A stretch of DNA of 64,000 nucleotides, from the NCBI RefSeq assembly GCF_000006445.2, contig NC_006044.2, positions 1-64,000 on the forward strand, read 5' to 3'. A program made the position numbers and the translations under genes. Positions 52,734 through 63,849 of this stretch are shown here, in pieces (the stretch's first letter is position 1; the number at the start of each line of letters is the position of its first letter). The notes below the pieces were generated by a model. It ran no database searches, was not told the origin of the DNA, and saw nothing but the letters and a program-made list of their open reading frames with translations. This stretch comes from Debaryomyces hansenii CBS767. Lineage: Eukaryota; Ascomycota; Pichiomycetes; Serinales; Debaryomycetaceae.

Positions 52734-54296
52734 CTAGGAAGGCAATGAAACAAGGAGCTCATTCTCCTCAGCGTCATTGGAGAATTGCACTCTAGGCTTA
52801 TATAGTTGTTGGTCTGTATTCTGCACATTTTGAAAGTCAGTATCCGAAGGCAAATAAAGTGGCTTTTCCCATCTATTACTGTATTTGTTATAATCCCAAA
52901 TATTTTTAGACGATGCGTTTTCACCTTCACTTCTACTTTCCTTGACCTTATTTTCTAAACCTACGATCTCTTCATCTTCCTCGCTTTCTTCGTTATCTTT
53001 CATTGAGCTACCAACGTGCTTCTCAACCATGGTGACTTTTCCATCCTTTATAACCATTTCAACGGCTCTGTTACCTCTGCCGGATCTGGCTTTCTTAACC
53101 CCGTCATGTTTGCGAAGTTGTTTTTGTTGTTTTTTTAAATGCAATGCTCTCTCCATTGGTGACAACCACATATTTCCACTGTTTGAATTTGGCATTTCGA
53201 AGTCTGAGGCATTATCAATGATCTTAGTCCTTTCTGCACCAGTCGCTTGGAATGTAAGCAATGTCTCTAACCTTTCCTGAGCTTTCACTAATTCTGGATT
53301 TATCTTGCTAGTTTCTTCATAATGTTGCAATTCCTTCGCCTGTTGTGCAATCTCGTCTCTCTCTCTTTTTATCTTTTCCAATAATTCCTGATCCTTTTTC
53401 TTATCCGCCTCCATTCTCTTTAATGCTGTGTCTTGTGCTCTCCAAAGGTTCTCTCCCGCGTTTAATGTGACAACAATTTTCTTGTTTTTGTTTTTGGGAT
53501 TAGAACCTTGAGTATGATCTTGTGGACTTTTGCTTCTCGAAGAGTCTTGTTTATTTTCAATACTAGTCTTTTCTTCCCTCAATAAATTTATTATTTCACA
53601 TTTGTCTTTGAAAGACAACAACTCCTTTTCACAGAACGAACAAGGCTGTAGACCTTCCTTTGCACAAATAATCTTACCACAGTTCAAGCAATTAGGAGCT
53701 ACCTCAAATAACGGATGTCTTCTACCCATGCAATTACATTTCTTTCTAATAACACTTGAAGACTCCATGTCAATATCATCCCTGGATGATAATTCTAGAT
53801 CATTCAAGACGGCTTCAATATCTTGCAAGTTGTCAATTTTCTTCTTCTTAGAACCTTTGCTTCGTTTTGCGACAGGCGAAGGAGATTTCAAATCAAGTAA
53901 TTCAGATGTCGTCTTAGAAGTCTTATTATTTTCCAATCGTCCTTTTTGTTTATGATCTACTGACTCGGACGGCGTAGAAGTCCAGGCTTTATGATTTTTC
54001 CCGGTTGTCAGTGATGATGGTATATGTGCCGATTCTCCCTTGGTCTTACTACCTAAAGTTTTCACATTAGTCAGCTTGGCTGAATCATCAGCTTCTTTTT
54101 TTAATGACATGAACTTAGTTAAGAATGCTGAAGTTTCATCGCTTTCACCCAACAAGTTTAAGAAGTGAGCTTCTATTTCATGATCCGTCGGTAAGGTCAA
54201 CGCATAATCAACCAATTCACCGCACGTTTCACGATCAATGGGTAGTATATTAGATATTGCATTAGCCGAATAGCTCTTTAATTTAGTATAATTCAT
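52734..54296 (-). CDS. RQT4: Ribosome quality control trigger factor Rqt4/TRIP4-like
   Basis: This 520-aa protein carries the zf-C2HC5 domain of the ASC-1/TRIP4 family: CNCMGRRHPLF, then CLNCGKIIC, then PCSFCEKELL, at about residues 188-225. The N-terminal helical region and the lysine-rich coiled-coil segment after the finger match yeast Ykr023w (Rqt4), a subunit of the RQT complex that splits collided ribosomes with Slh1 and Cue3. The length is similar to the S. cerevisiae protein. It shares a 148-bp divergent promoter with the CCCH gene at 54445. Confidence 0.87.
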   Translation of the reverse strand: MNYTKLKSYSANAISNILPIDRETCGELVDYALTLPTDHEIEAHFLNLLGESDETSAFLTKFMSLKKEADDSAKLTNVKTLGSKTKGESAHIPSSLTTGKNHKAWTSTPSESVDHKQKGRLENNKTSKTTSELLDLKSPSPVAKRSKGSKKKKIDNLQDIEAVLNDLELSSRDDIDMESSSVIRKKCNCMGRRHPLFEVAPNCLNCGKIICAKEGLQPCSFCEKELLSFKDKCEIINLLREEKTSIENKQDSSRSKSPQDHTQGSNPKNKNKKIVVTLNAGENLWRAQDTALKRMEADKKKDQELLEKIKRERDEIAQQAKELQHYEETSKINPELVKAQERLETLLTFQATGAERTKIIDNASDFEMPNSNSGNMWLSPMERALHLKKQQKQLRKHDGVKKARSGRGNRAVEMVIKDGKVTMVEKHVGSSMKDNEESEEDEEIVGLENKVKESRSEGENASSKNIWDYNKYSNRWEKPLYLPSDTDFQNVQNTDQQLYKPRVQFSNDAEENELLVSLPS

Positions 54297-54444
54297 AATA
54301 GTGGTTAAAGAAGAGGGTATTTTATATATAACAAATATTCTTCTACTAAATATGGTTATGTTGCTCTGATGAAAAATCTCATCTTTCCATAATTTTTTAG
54401 ACTATGATCAGAGGTATCATTATATTCCTTACTCTTACTACACA

Positions 54445-56102
54445 ATGTCATCAGTACCAGATTCAGATGAACTAAAGGCAAAATATGCAGAAATAGCTGC
54501 ATTGAAAAAGGCTATAAATGAAAAGAAAGAGGAAAAAAATATTCCCGGCCCATTAACAGCAGGTTATGATGGGCATTATTATGGTAATATAAATGAAAAT
54601 AGAGGTGGATACAGGGGTGGATACAGAGGTGGCTATAGGGGTGGATATAGAGGTGGATATCATAATCATCCATATAGTGGAGGGCATATTAATAGTCATA
54701 GCAGGGGAAATATACATCGAAATATGACCGTTGTATTCAACGGCACCAATACTAACGATAAGAATAGTGAAGTCTCAAAAAACGATGAATCTAATACAAC
54801 AGAGCCAAAATACGTTTCATCTGTATCGAAAAGTGGAATGACCTTAGTGAGCTCAGATGTGTATGAAAAAGACAAAATCAAAATGATTCAACGCAGTGAG
54901 AATGCTAAACAGTTGCAAGACCAGATTAAACAGAAGAAGAAAACCAATGCCATCAAAACTAGAGTATTTAAAAATCAAAATAAAACAGACAGTTATGATC
55001 GAGTGAAAGCTGATGGCGATATTTTTGCAGTAACCAATAATGGTGATGACTTAATTCTTTTGTCAATTCCTACAGGTGAAAAACCGAAAACAGTTGTCTG
55101 GAATAATAAAAACTACACTAGAAAGATTAATGGTGATTTGAAGAGTCAGGCTCCACGTCGTGGCCGGTATGTCGTATTCAAGTGTTTTATCTTATAGTCC
55201 AATACTAACTCTAACTAGGGTTCCCAGCGACCAATGCCGCTATTTTACCAGAACAGGTGAGTATTTTTTTTCTTCTTTGTACTTAATTTTCAAGTATAAT
55301 TCAAATCTTTGGATACTAATTAGTCACTACGTTCTTTCAAACCTTTCAACTTGTAATAGGCTTATGTCAGAAAGGTTCAAGCTGCAAATACAAACATGAT
55401 CAAAACCACATCAAATTGTGTCGTCAATATTTATCGAATAATTGCCAAAATAAGAATTGTCTATTGTCTCACTCTCCATCCCAGTATAATACTCCCCTTT
55501 GCCGTTATTTCTTGGAGAATAAGTGTGTCAACCCGCAGTGCACATATGAACATGTCTTACCGAAGAACTACGATAAACCAAACTATGAAATTTGGGTATG
55601 TCGACCTTTTTCTATTGGTGGTTCCTGTTCTCGTGGAAGAAAATGTCCATTCATGCATTTGTTTGTTTGCCCTGATTTCCAAGAAAACGGCGCTTGTCCA
55701 AGAGGCAAATCATGCACTTTGGCGCATTCTGCCACTTTAAGTACCCAGAGGCTGATGCTATCTAAAGATAAACTGGAAGCCGATACGGAAGTTCTTATTG
55801 AGAGTGATACCGAAGAGAGAGACCCAATCCCCCAAATTATCAATAGTTACACTATTGACCCCTCAATATTATTTGAGACTAGCAGAGACGGAAAATATGA
55901 TATATACATTGACAATGATGGATCTGAAGCAAAGAATCCTGCGAAAAATGAAGCAAATAGTAATACATTTAAAGAAAATTCTGAGTTCATGATACATTTA
56001 GATTCAGACAGTGAACAAGAAAGAGAAACCAATTCTGCTCGAGACTCACATGAGAGTGAACTTGACGATTTACAGGAAAATAATGATTATATAGAATTCT
56101 GA
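54445..56102 (+). CDS. CCCH zinc-finger RNA-binding protein, three exons
   Basis: I predict join(54445..55166, 55219..55256, 55360..56102), 500 aa. Exon 1 encodes an N-terminal helix, an RGGY repeat (about residues 52-72) and a basic segment. The 38-nt exon 2 and exon 3 rebuild the first of about five CCCH fingers (CRYFTRTGLCQKGSSCKYKH), followed by CRQYLSNN, CRYFLENKC, CRPFSIGGSC and CPDFQENGAC fingers, then an acidic tail. The array resembles ZC3H3/Red5 and yeast Lee1 (Ypl054w), nuclear proteins tied to RNA processing. Orthology to Lee1 is possible but not proven. Confidence 0.88.
54603..54665 (+). repeat. RGGY-coding tandem repeat
   Basis: A 12-bp unit encoding Arg-Gly-Gly-Tyr is repeated about five times (GGTGGATAYAGR variants). 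Such RGG tracts bind RNA and vary in copy number. Confidence 0.85.
55167..55218 (+). other. Predicted spliceosomal intron
   Basis: 52 nt, donor GTATGT, branch TACTAAC near 55203, acceptor CTAG. Phase 2. Confidence 0.88.
55257..55359 (+). other. Predicted spliceosomal intron
   Basis: 103 nt, donor GTGAGT, branch-like TACTAAT near 55315, acceptor ATAG. Phase 1. With the previous intron it defines a 38-nt exon. Confidence 0.83.
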
Positions 56103-56575
56103 TGGGCAATTTTAACCTAAACAAAGAAATTTTGAGATTGCACCAAAATAATATAAGAGAATAAAAAAGAAACATCAAATAATCCCTTATAGAGCAAAGA
56201 CTAATCAATATACTATCTACCTTAATGAATTGTAGAACTTTGACAACATATCTGATTGTTATTTTACGTTTGTAACTTTTATTATATATCGTGTGAACTA
56301 TGTTTAGAAATGCGGTCAGTTAATGCTCGGTCAGAAAAGTGTTGCAAAAATTCATTTGTGGATATCAAACTTATAAAAAAGTATAAATTGTTCCAACAAT
56401 AACTGTTTTCTAATGTTTTACTTGAATGCCTATTTTCATATACCTCAATTAGTTTCATTGTTTCATATATTGAAGTTAATAATATTATATTTATATTTAG
56501 GTCAGCCTATATACTCAAATTTATATTATAATTGTGATAAGCCAAATTAAAATAATTAGCCGCCTTTTGAAAATT
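56103..56575. other. Promoter region of the IME2-like gene
   Basis: AT-rich 473 bp containing one TTAGCCG at 56556-56562, probably chance. No gene is seen. Confidence 0.5.
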
Positions 56576-58474
56576 ATGATGGAGAAAGTCACCATCAGCG
56601 TTCCAGTTGTTAAAAAGCGTGTGGTTCCGCCAGATATCAATAATCCACCCAGTGGGATTCCATTGAAGTCGTTTGGCGACCATTATCAAGCTATAAGTAG
56701 TCTTGGTAATGGAAGTTTTGGATCGGTTGTGTTGGCAAAGTACAAGAAAGATGAAAAGAACCTTTTAAAAGTAGATTTGAGAAAAAGGGGAACACTTATA
56801 GATCCTTTGGAAGAATCCGATGCTCATCTCAGTTGTTTAGTTGCAATTAAAACAATGAAGACACCACTCTGTACTTTAAATGAAGCAACAACAGTCAAAG
56901 AAGTTAAATTTATTCTCCGAATACCTTCTCATCCTAGCTTGGTACAGATATATGATATGTTCATCGATAATAAAGAGTTCCACCTTCATATTGTAATGGA
57001 GACGATGAATCAGAATTTGTACCAGCTAATGAGAGCTAGAAAGAGAATTAAGTTTTCACCGGCCACCTTGAAAAGTGTTTTGACACAACTTTTGGAAGGA
57101 ATTCGCCATATCCACAAGTACGATTATTTCCACCGAGATGTGAAACCAGAGAATATCCTTATAATGCCCACGCTGCAATATTATGGATCACGAGAGAACA
57201 TTCCTCCTAATCGGAGGGGTGATAACTACGTATTGAAACTAGCTGATTATGGTCTAGCACGTCATATAGGCAATCTTGGCAAGTACACTTCTTACGTTGC
57301 TACAAGATGGTATCGCTCGCCTGAAATTTTATTAAGGAGAATGTGGTATTCCAAGCCCGTTGATATGTGGGCTTTTGGTACAATTGCCGTCGAGGTTGCT
57401 AACTTCATACCGTTATTTCCAGGAGCTAGCGAAGTTGATCAGATCTGGAGAATCTTAGAGGTACTTGGAAGTCCGACTCTTCCTAGTTTTGGTACGCATA
57501 TGCACAAGGGACATTATTACCCACCTTTAGGTGGCTATTGGAAAGAAGCTCAACTATTATCGTCGAGGATGGGGTTTAGTTTACCCTACACTGATGGTGT
57601 CCAAATCTGCAATCTTATACCTGATTCAGTATCTGAGTTGGGTGAGGTTGTCAAAGCATGTCTTACTTGGAACCCCGATGTGAGAGCTGATGTTGAAACT
57701 GTTTGTGCTATGTCATACTTCAAGAACACCTCAGTTTCAAAAGCGTACAAAGAGCCAGAAAGACCTAGTAATAAAATGACAAGGCCATCACCTTTGAAGG
57801 AAGTGAACGGCTCTTTTCAGATGTTTTCTGGAATACAGCCATATAAGATGTCGTTGAATGAATTCAATAACAAAAAGCGTATGAGGAATAGCTCCAGCTT
57901 TGAATCCCAGAATTCTTATATACCACAGTACAACAATGAGAATTATTTGAGTAATTCTTTTAATCAGATGAAAAGTAATGCCATACTGAAGACAGAATTC
58001 CAAATACATGATGATTTTGATGACGGATATGAAAAGGAATTTATGAAGGAATACATAGGTAAGCAAGCAGGAAATTCTATTTCCCAAGGTAGAGATCTGT
58101 TTGATTTTGAAAATAAATGCATCAAGAATATCGGGGATGACAGTAATATAACACCCCGGGGCATAAATAATACGCCTCCAGAACTTGCAGAAGAATACTG
58201 TAACGAGAGTTTTAATTTTTATGATTTAAATTATTCAAATAACGAGGGAGATGCAATAATAACCGAATATGATAGTGAAAACACCTATTCAAAAAATGAC
58301 CATGATTACTCTTGGGAAGGGTTCAATAATCTCGATATTACCAATAATGATTCGGTAAATAATACCGAACAATACATCCCAAATAATTTAGCAGCTTTAA
58401 AGGAGCCTCTTGAAGACGAGTTTGGTATAATAGCAGATATATCATTCGGAAGTAGTCATGGGATTAAATGTTGA
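56576..58474 (+). CDS. IME2: Ime2-like serine/threonine kinase (RCK/MAK-type)
   Basis: 632 aa from the ATG at 56576; upstream codons of the frame lack an ATG. Kinase landmarks: GNGSFGSV, VAIK, HRDVKPEN, Asp-Tyr-Gly (LADYGLAR) in place of DFG, and a Thr-Ser-Tyr activation motif (KYTSYVATRWYRSPE) as in the Ime2/MAK/ICK group. An insert between HRDVKPEN and the DYG segment and the long Asn/Ser-rich C-terminus match Ime2 orthologues. In yeasts Ime2 drives meiosis or, in Candida, mating and pigmentation-type responses. DYG should still be active. It lies among core chromosomal genes. Confidence 0.9.
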   Translation: MMEKVTISVPVVKKRVVPPDINNPPSGIPLKSFGDHYQAISSLGNGSFGSVVLAKYKKDEKNLLKVDLRKRGTLIDPLEESDAHLSCLVAIKTMKTPLCTLNEATTVKEVKFILRIPSHPSLVQIYDMFIDNKEFHLHIVMETMNQNLYQLMRARKRIKFSPATLKSVLTQLLEGIRHIHKYDYFHRDVKPENILIMPTLQYYGSRENIPPNRRGDNYVLKLADYGLARHIGNLGKYTSYVATRWYRSPEILLRRMWYSKPVDMWAFGTIAVEVANFIPLFPGASEVDQIWRILEVLGSPTLPSFGTHMHKGHYYPPLGGYWKEAQLLSSRMGFSLPYTDGVQICNLIPDSVSELGEVVKACLTWNPDVRADVETVCAMSYFKNTSVSKAYKEPERPSNKMTRPSPLKEVNGSFQMFSGIQPYKMSLNEFNNKKRMRNSSSFESQNSYIPQYNNENYLSNSFNQMKSNAILKTEFQIHDDFDDGYEKEFMKEYIGKQAGNSISQGRDLFDFENKCIKNIGDDSNITPRGINNTPPELAEEYCNESFNFYDLNYSNNEGDAIITEYDSENTYSKNDHDYSWEGFNNLDITNNDSVNNTEQYIPNNLAALKEPLEDEFGIIADISFGSSHGIKC

Positions 58475-58793
58475 AAACATCAGGATAAGTAGTAAAATTT
58501 CTGTTTAACGCTCAGTATTACGCAGATACTAGTTTGATTTATTTATAAGTGTCTACCCATTTCATACTTTTACAAAAATTTACACATAGTATAATATACC
58601 GAATAATTTAATAGGCGAACAATATTCTTAATTGTATAAATTGCAAATAAATGATGCTCAAGAATTAAATGTTGTCGTGTGTATAGTACCCCACTCAAAT
58701 TCGTATCAGGCATAAATAGTCCCACTTCCTAAAAATCATATGTCTTAGAATTTATCGCTTCTTTATATTAGTTTGTCTAGTTATATAATAGAA
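58475..58793. other. Intergenic, tandem promoter
   Basis: AT-rich 319 bp. Nothing recognised. Confidence 0.5.
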
Positions 58794-59826
58794 ATGTGTA
58801 TCTTGATATCAAGTATCGAACATCCTGATTATCCATTCATTTTGTTGTCTAATCGGGATGAATATTTTAAGAGACCGACCCAAAGGGCGCATTTCAAAGA
58901 TTATGATGGGGTAAGGGTATTATCACCCCTAGATTTAGGTAGACAAGAGCATGGAACATGGATTGCAGTAAACACAGATGGTAAACTAGCAGTGTTAGTT
59001 AACTATCGTGAAAAGAGCAATAAAGGTAAGTAATCATTTATCATTGTAAACCGAAGCTGTTATTAACATATGTATAATAGACCAGATAAGTGAAATATCC
59101 CGAGGGGTACTTCCATTACAATATTTAATATCTGATGAATTGAATGAAGAATGGTATACGAAATTAAACAAATTAATATCTGAAAAACTTCCTCTAGGAA
59201 TTCTTGATACCGTGGATGATAACGTATTGAGTAGGATTGGTGGGTTTTCTATCTTATATGGTCAACTAAACATAAACAAAAGTACAGGAACAATAGAACC
59301 TTTAAACATTTTGAGTAATAGGGGCGATGTTGGAAAGATTTTTGAATCCAATGGAGATACATCTATTAGCGATGATATAGAGATTCAAAAAACATTTGGA
59401 TTATCAAATTCTTTGTATAACGATCCCTGGAGAAAAGTAGAATTGGGCCAAAAAATGTTGAAAGAAACAATTCAAAATTCAGTCAAAGATAACTATACAC
59501 ATGATCAACTAATTGAAAGTTGCTTCGAAATATTGAGCTACGATACCTATAACAGAAATGTTGCAAAGAATGGTACGCCACATGAAGCAATTCTTGAATT
59601 AAGGAATTCTATATACATCCCACCTATAGAGCTAGGTACTGTCAATCAGCTCCCCGATAGTTCTACTGTAGGTAAATTTTATGGTACTCGGACTCAAACA
59701 ATTATTATTTTAGATAAAAAGGGCAACATGCACTATTACGAACGGGATATTCATAGTTCTGATTCCATAGACAAAAATGTAAAATCAAAGACTAATCATT
59801 TTCAATTCAATATTTCAAACAAATAG
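58794..59826 (+). CDS. NRDE/TANGO2-family protein, spliced
   Basis: I predict join(58794..59025, 59081..59826), 325 aa. The protein begins MCILISSIEHPDYPFILLSN and continues with Arg-Asp-Glu, the NRDE motif with the conserved Cys2 after Met. Splicing adds DQISEISRGVLPLQYL in phase. The family (Pfam DUF833/NRDE; yeast Ygr127w, human TANGO2) is cytosolic or mitochondrial and has been linked to Golgi organisation and haem handling, with the mechanism debated. The start is the first ATG; upstream codons have none. Confidence 0.92.
59026..59080 (+). other. Predicted spliceosomal intron
   Basis: 55 nt, donor GTAAGT, branch TATTAAC near 59061, acceptor ATAG. Phase 1. Confidence 0.92.
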
Positions 59827-60173
59827 CAATTAGCCTACAAGTTGTGATGTCCCACATTCTAAAAGACATCATGATTTGTAGCTATTGTTGAATACCCGCT
59901 TATAAAATTTTTGATTATCAGAAACAGCTTCATACTTATTATATATTATAATAAAAGATCATTAAAATAAAACACTTGCTTGAAAATATATCAAACATAA
60001 TTATGGACAAGCTTTAGAAATTGTAAGGTCCATGTATAATCCTAAAGCAGAAGATCCCATTAAATTAATATTAAAATACCTTAACGCAATATGCCGCATT
60101 GAATAAGTTTTTTTTTTATTATTTTGAGAATCCCTGGTACGTAGCTAACCATAGACAATACAACCCAAATTCA
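59827..60173. other. Intergenic, tandem promoter
   Basis: AT-rich 347 bp with a T-run near 60110. Nothing recognised. Confidence 0.5.
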
Positions 60174-61178
60174 ATGACTTTGAAAACGTTCCCTCACGAG
60201 GAGTACACCTCGATATATCACAAGAACCCGCTCCAGCATTCTGCATCTGTTCGTCCGTTGTTAGTTTTAATTCCCGGAAATCCAGGCTTGGTTGATTTTT
60301 ATATTACTTATTTGAATTTAATCCAAAAAAGGAATCCTAATCTTGAAATATTGTGTATTTCTCATGCAGGCTTCAAATCTGATGGAAATATTATAGATGA
60401 TGATTCAGTTTTCACATACTACAATTTAGAATTCCAAATAGAACATAAAATTGACATTCTTAAATACTTCATTTTAAATGAAAACAGAAACACCGAGTTG
60501 TATTTTCTATCTCACTCTGTGGGATCTTATATTAACCAAAGAGTCGTTCATCGTTTGTTGAATAATAGCGAGCTTCAGAACAAAATGGATATAAAGTTTC
60601 TTGGGTTAATTTGTCCAACAATTATAGATATTGGCAGATCCAATTCAGGCCAAATTATAACGAAAATGTTTGCATATCTACCAATAATCCAAATTGCGAT
60701 ATATTTATCTGTTCTTATAAATTCTCTTTTTCCTGAATCATTTGTCAAATTCGTTGTCAAAAATGTAGTAATTGACAAGTCCTCATCTACGAGAGAAGAA
60801 TCACAGGAATCAATAGAGAATTCGACTATAGGCGCGTTGAAAATTTTCAGGTCTAAGAATATTATCAAGCAGGCTTTGAACTTGGCGAAGGAAGAAATGA
60901 AGACTATTCTCAAAGACGATGAATTTAATGATTGGTTCTTCAAAGGTTTACCATCAAAATACGATATACGAATTTGGGCATATTTTGCCCATACTGACCA
61001 CTGGGTTCATGATACTACTAAGGACTATATATTAGCTAGATATCATAGTGATAGCAACAAGAAGTTGTCATTTCAAATAGGAGATATGGAAGATTCTATA
61101 ACGCATAGTTTTTGTGTAAATGAAAGTATCGAATTTTCACAGATTACAAGTGAAAAACTAAGCGATATTTTACCATAG
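60174..61178 (+). CDS. Lipid-droplet-associated hydrolase (LDAH/Ypr147c-like)
   Basis: 334 aa from the first ATG in the frame. It is an alpha/beta hydrolase of the DUF2305/LDAH family: the oxyanion-side LLVLIPGNPGLVDFY signature is diagnostic, and the nucleophile elbow is Ser-His-Ser-Val-Gly (FLSHSVGSY), with a Ser in place of the first Gly. A late His (TDHWVHD) could complete the triad. The yeast relative Ypr147c localises to lipid droplets and has weak lipase/esterase activity. A hydrophobic stretch around residue 190 could insert into the droplet monolayer. Confidence 0.9.
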   Translation: MTLKTFPHEEYTSIYHKNPLQHSASVRPLLVLIPGNPGLVDFYITYLNLIQKRNPNLEILCISHAGFKSDGNIIDDDSVFTYYNLEFQIEHKIDILKYFILNENRNTELYFLSHSVGSYINQRVVHRLLNNSELQNKMDIKFLGLICPTIIDIGRSNSGQIITKMFAYLPIIQIAIYLSVLINSLFPESFVKFVVKNVVIDKSSSTREESQESIENSTIGALKIFRSKNIIKQALNLAKEEMKTILKDDEFNDWFFKGLPSKYDIRIWAYFAHTDHWVHDTTKDYILARYHSDSNKKLSFQIGDMEDSITHSFCVNESIEFSQITSEKLSDILP

Positions 61179-61482
61179 TGTATATTATATAAAAATCTGC
61201 AGGTATTCTTACCTCTATTGTTTTTTCCTTTGACAATTTTTTAGTATATGTATAATTAACGATAGGTGTTACGAACTGCAATTGTAAATGACTCGTAGTC
61301 ATCGAGAGCGCACAAAAAAAAATTTGGCAGACGATGATTCATTAATCATAAAAAATATTGAATCATCTTTCGGGTATGGATAAATTTGGGAGTCCAACAA
61401 ATTATAGCTGAATTACTCTAGAAATATATAAAGAACTGAAAATCCTTAAAGCATATTTCGAATTTATACTAAGTTAATACTA
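61179..61482. other. Promoter region of the second Dal5-type permease
   Basis: 304 bp with an A-run near 61313. Nothing specific. Confidence 0.5.
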
Positions 61483-63012
61483 ATGGTATCGAGTGTAGAA
61501 TCAGTTCATAGCGAACAAGATAAATTTGCAAACATTCAAAAATCAAGTCAAGATAGCTTTCAAAATATTGACAATGAAGAATATTCATTAAGTACTGATC
61601 ATACTGACGACGCTAAATATAAAAAGCAGTTAGATAAGATATACAGGAAGCTAGATTTTAGAATTATTCCAGCATTATGGTGTTTATACTTCTTAACGTC
61701 ATTTGGTTCAAATTCTTATGGGCTAACATTAACTATGAATTCTGAACAGGGCCATTCTTTGATTCAAGAATTGAAATTAAGCTCTAAGGATACCTCAACT
61801 GCATCAGCGCTTTGTTATGTTGGCTATATTATATTTGATGTTCCAATGAACTTAATTATGACTCGGGTAAGTCCTCAGTCATGGCTAGCACGAATAGTTA
61901 TTACAGTTGGATTGGTTTATACCTGTTACCATGTCTTAAGTAATAACAAGGGTGTGATAGCTATTCGATTTATTTCTGGCATGGTTGGAGCTGGTACATG
62001 GCCAGGCTTATCTTACTATGTTTCATTATGGTACCCGAACGAAAGACTGACTAGAAGAATTGGGTACTATTTTACTGCCGCCCAAATATCTGCTGCAGTA
62101 GCCGGTCTAGTTAGTGCTGGATTTCAAAAAATGGATGGTGTTCGTGGTTATACTGGATGGCAATGGATGTATTTAGTATATGGTGTTATTACAATGGCGG
62201 CTGGTATTCTGTTACTCTGGTGGCTTCCTGACAGACCATTCAAAACAACAAAAGATTACTCGCAATCTACTAACTTCTTTATTAAATTTTATAATAAGGT
62301 TTTTACTCCTACTCATCCATTATCCCCAGAAGAACGTGAAATTCACAGAAAAGACATCGAATCTCGTTACGTTTTGTTGGAATGGACATGGAAAGATGTT
62401 GTCCAGATTATCACGGATATAAGAATTTGGCCGCTAATTATAATGTACTTTGGAGTTGTTGGAACCGGTTTCGGATTAGCTGTTTTTGGCTCTACGATCA
62501 TTGCTGTAAACAATCCGAATTTGACCTCAATTCAAGTTTCGTTGCTCTATGCACCAATCTGGCTTTTTGATCTTGGAGGTATCCTATTAATCACTCCGTT
62601 TGCTGATAGATATAAGAAATTAAGAGCGTTGATGTTCTCACTGGCAACTTTGATTATTATTATAGGAATGTTTGTTACTACATTTGCTCATGGGTCGTGG
62701 AATAAGTATGCTGGTCTACTTATTGCTGGGTTTGGTTTGGGTCCAACAGTGCCAATTTGTATGTCATGGGCTTCAGAAATATTCCAACCTGCTTATGGAG
62801 ACGTCGGAACTGCTGTGAGCGCAGCATTAGTTAGTGGACTTGGAAATTTGGGCTCGGTTACGGCAACATATGCCTTATATTCTGGTTGGCCAGAAGATAA
62901 AGCAAGGTTATACAGAAATTCAAATATGATGTTGGTGGTTATGCTAGGAACTAGTATTATTGCAGCCGCTGTCTGCCACCTTATTAAGGACAAAACTCGA
63001 CAAAAAAGATAA
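61483..63012 (+). CDS. Dal5-family (ACS) MFS permease
   Basis: This 509-aa transporter of the anion:cation symporter group has an acidic N-terminus with the KLDFRIIPALWCLYFLTSF first helix, 12 predicted helices and the family pattern around helix 5 (GMVGAGTWPGLSYYVSLWY). Unlike the permease at 35457 it needs no splicing. Members carry allantoate, pantothenate, nicotinate, biotin or related anions. It resides in the plasma membrane, substrate unknown. The two window members are clearly different genes, not recent duplicates. Confidence 0.92.
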   Translation: MVSSVESVHSEQDKFANIQKSSQDSFQNIDNEEYSLSTDHTDDAKYKKQLDKIYRKLDFRIIPALWCLYFLTSFGSNSYGLTLTMNSEQGHSLIQELKLSSKDTSTASALCYVGYIIFDVPMNLIMTRVSPQSWLARIVITVGLVYTCYHVLSNNKGVIAIRFISGMVGAGTWPGLSYYVSLWYPNERLTRRIGYYFTAAQISAAVAGLVSAGFQKMDGVRGYTGWQWMYLVYGVITMAAGILLLWWLPDRPFKTTKDYSQSTNFFIKFYNKVFTPTHPLSPEEREIHRKDIESRYVLLEWTWKDVVQIITDIRIWPLIIMYFGVVGTGFGLAVFGSTIIAVNNPNLTSIQVSLLYAPIWLFDLGGILLITPFADRYKKLRALMFSLATLIIIIGMFVTTFAHGSWNKYAGLLIAGFGLGPTVPICMSWASEIFQPAYGDVGTAVSAALVSGLGNLGSVTATYALYSGWPEDKARLYRNSNMMLVVMLGTSIIAAAVCHLIKDKTRQKR

Positions 63013-63517
63013 GGTTCAGACTTTATAAGAAGCTAAACACCTCCATCCCCTGTTACATTAAATCTTACTGTTTTCGATATTGAGAATAGTTTAAAAAAAA
63101 TTAATCTGTAATATTATCGATAGGCTCTATATAGATAAATGTAATATTTTGTCTAAGTAATTTACTATTTACTAGGAACCATGATAATTTCTACCATAAA
63201 CGTTAGAATTCTGGAATTTTCATAGATTTCGCAACCAGAAAAATACTATTAATCGTACACTTGCTTTAATAAAAATGTAATTCAATTACAATACGAAGAA
63301 GATCGGATAGATGATAAGGCAATTTACGTTAAAACAAAGTAGACATTCTCATTCTCCTTTTCACAATTCTTCAAAAAAAAAGATCAATTGATGAGAGTTA
63401 CTGTTTCATTCTATAGCTTCCGTAACTTTAGAATTTCCGAGAATAACCAATAATGATTCTGGATTTCCATATCTTTTGGTATACCGCTTTTTCCCCTAGT
63501 ATATTCCAGGCATCTGA
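63013..63517. other. Intergenic, no feature recognised
   Basis: AT-rich region downstream of the permease. No gene is seen; earlier parts of the reductase relic are not detectable. Confidence 0.5.
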
Positions 63518-63682
63518 TACCCTAATATGATCTTCAAAAGAGAAGGTTTAGATTCAGTAAATGCGGCCTTACAGAAGTTCAAAGAAAATAAAACTTGCGA
63601 TAAGATGATGATCTTTAGAGCCTCAGAACATAATAAAGACAGTTATTTAAGTTACAGAATTGTATTTGATAAAATGCCGTAG
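63518..63682 (+). pseudogene. 3' relic of a medium-chain reductase
   Basis: A frame of about 51 codons ending at TAG 63680-63682 reads GLDSVNAALQKFKENKTCDK then MMIFRAS, which looks like the C-terminal end of zinc-binding/quinone-type medium-chain reductases. Nothing upstream continues the domain. An apparent reductase gene of the same superfamily follows 167 bp downstream, so this may be the remnant of a tandem copy. Paralogy cannot be tested here because the downstream C-terminus lies outside the window. Confidence 0.55.
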
Positions 63683-63849
63683 TTTCGAACCTATTAATTG
63701 ACCATAAGTTATCAAGTGACATTGATGTGAAACAGTATAGTATCTCTATGATAGTTGCCGGTCTAGTGCGGTATTCTGACTAATAATCCCGCAATATATT
63801 AAGTCATTTCTTCAGGGATTGAATAAAAATCAATTGTCTTTATTAAATA

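Noticed and set aside
56576..58474. Asp-Tyr-Gly in place of DFG as a sign of a dead kinase
   Set aside because: Lys, His-Arg-Asp and the activation motif are intact, and DYG occurs in active kinases.
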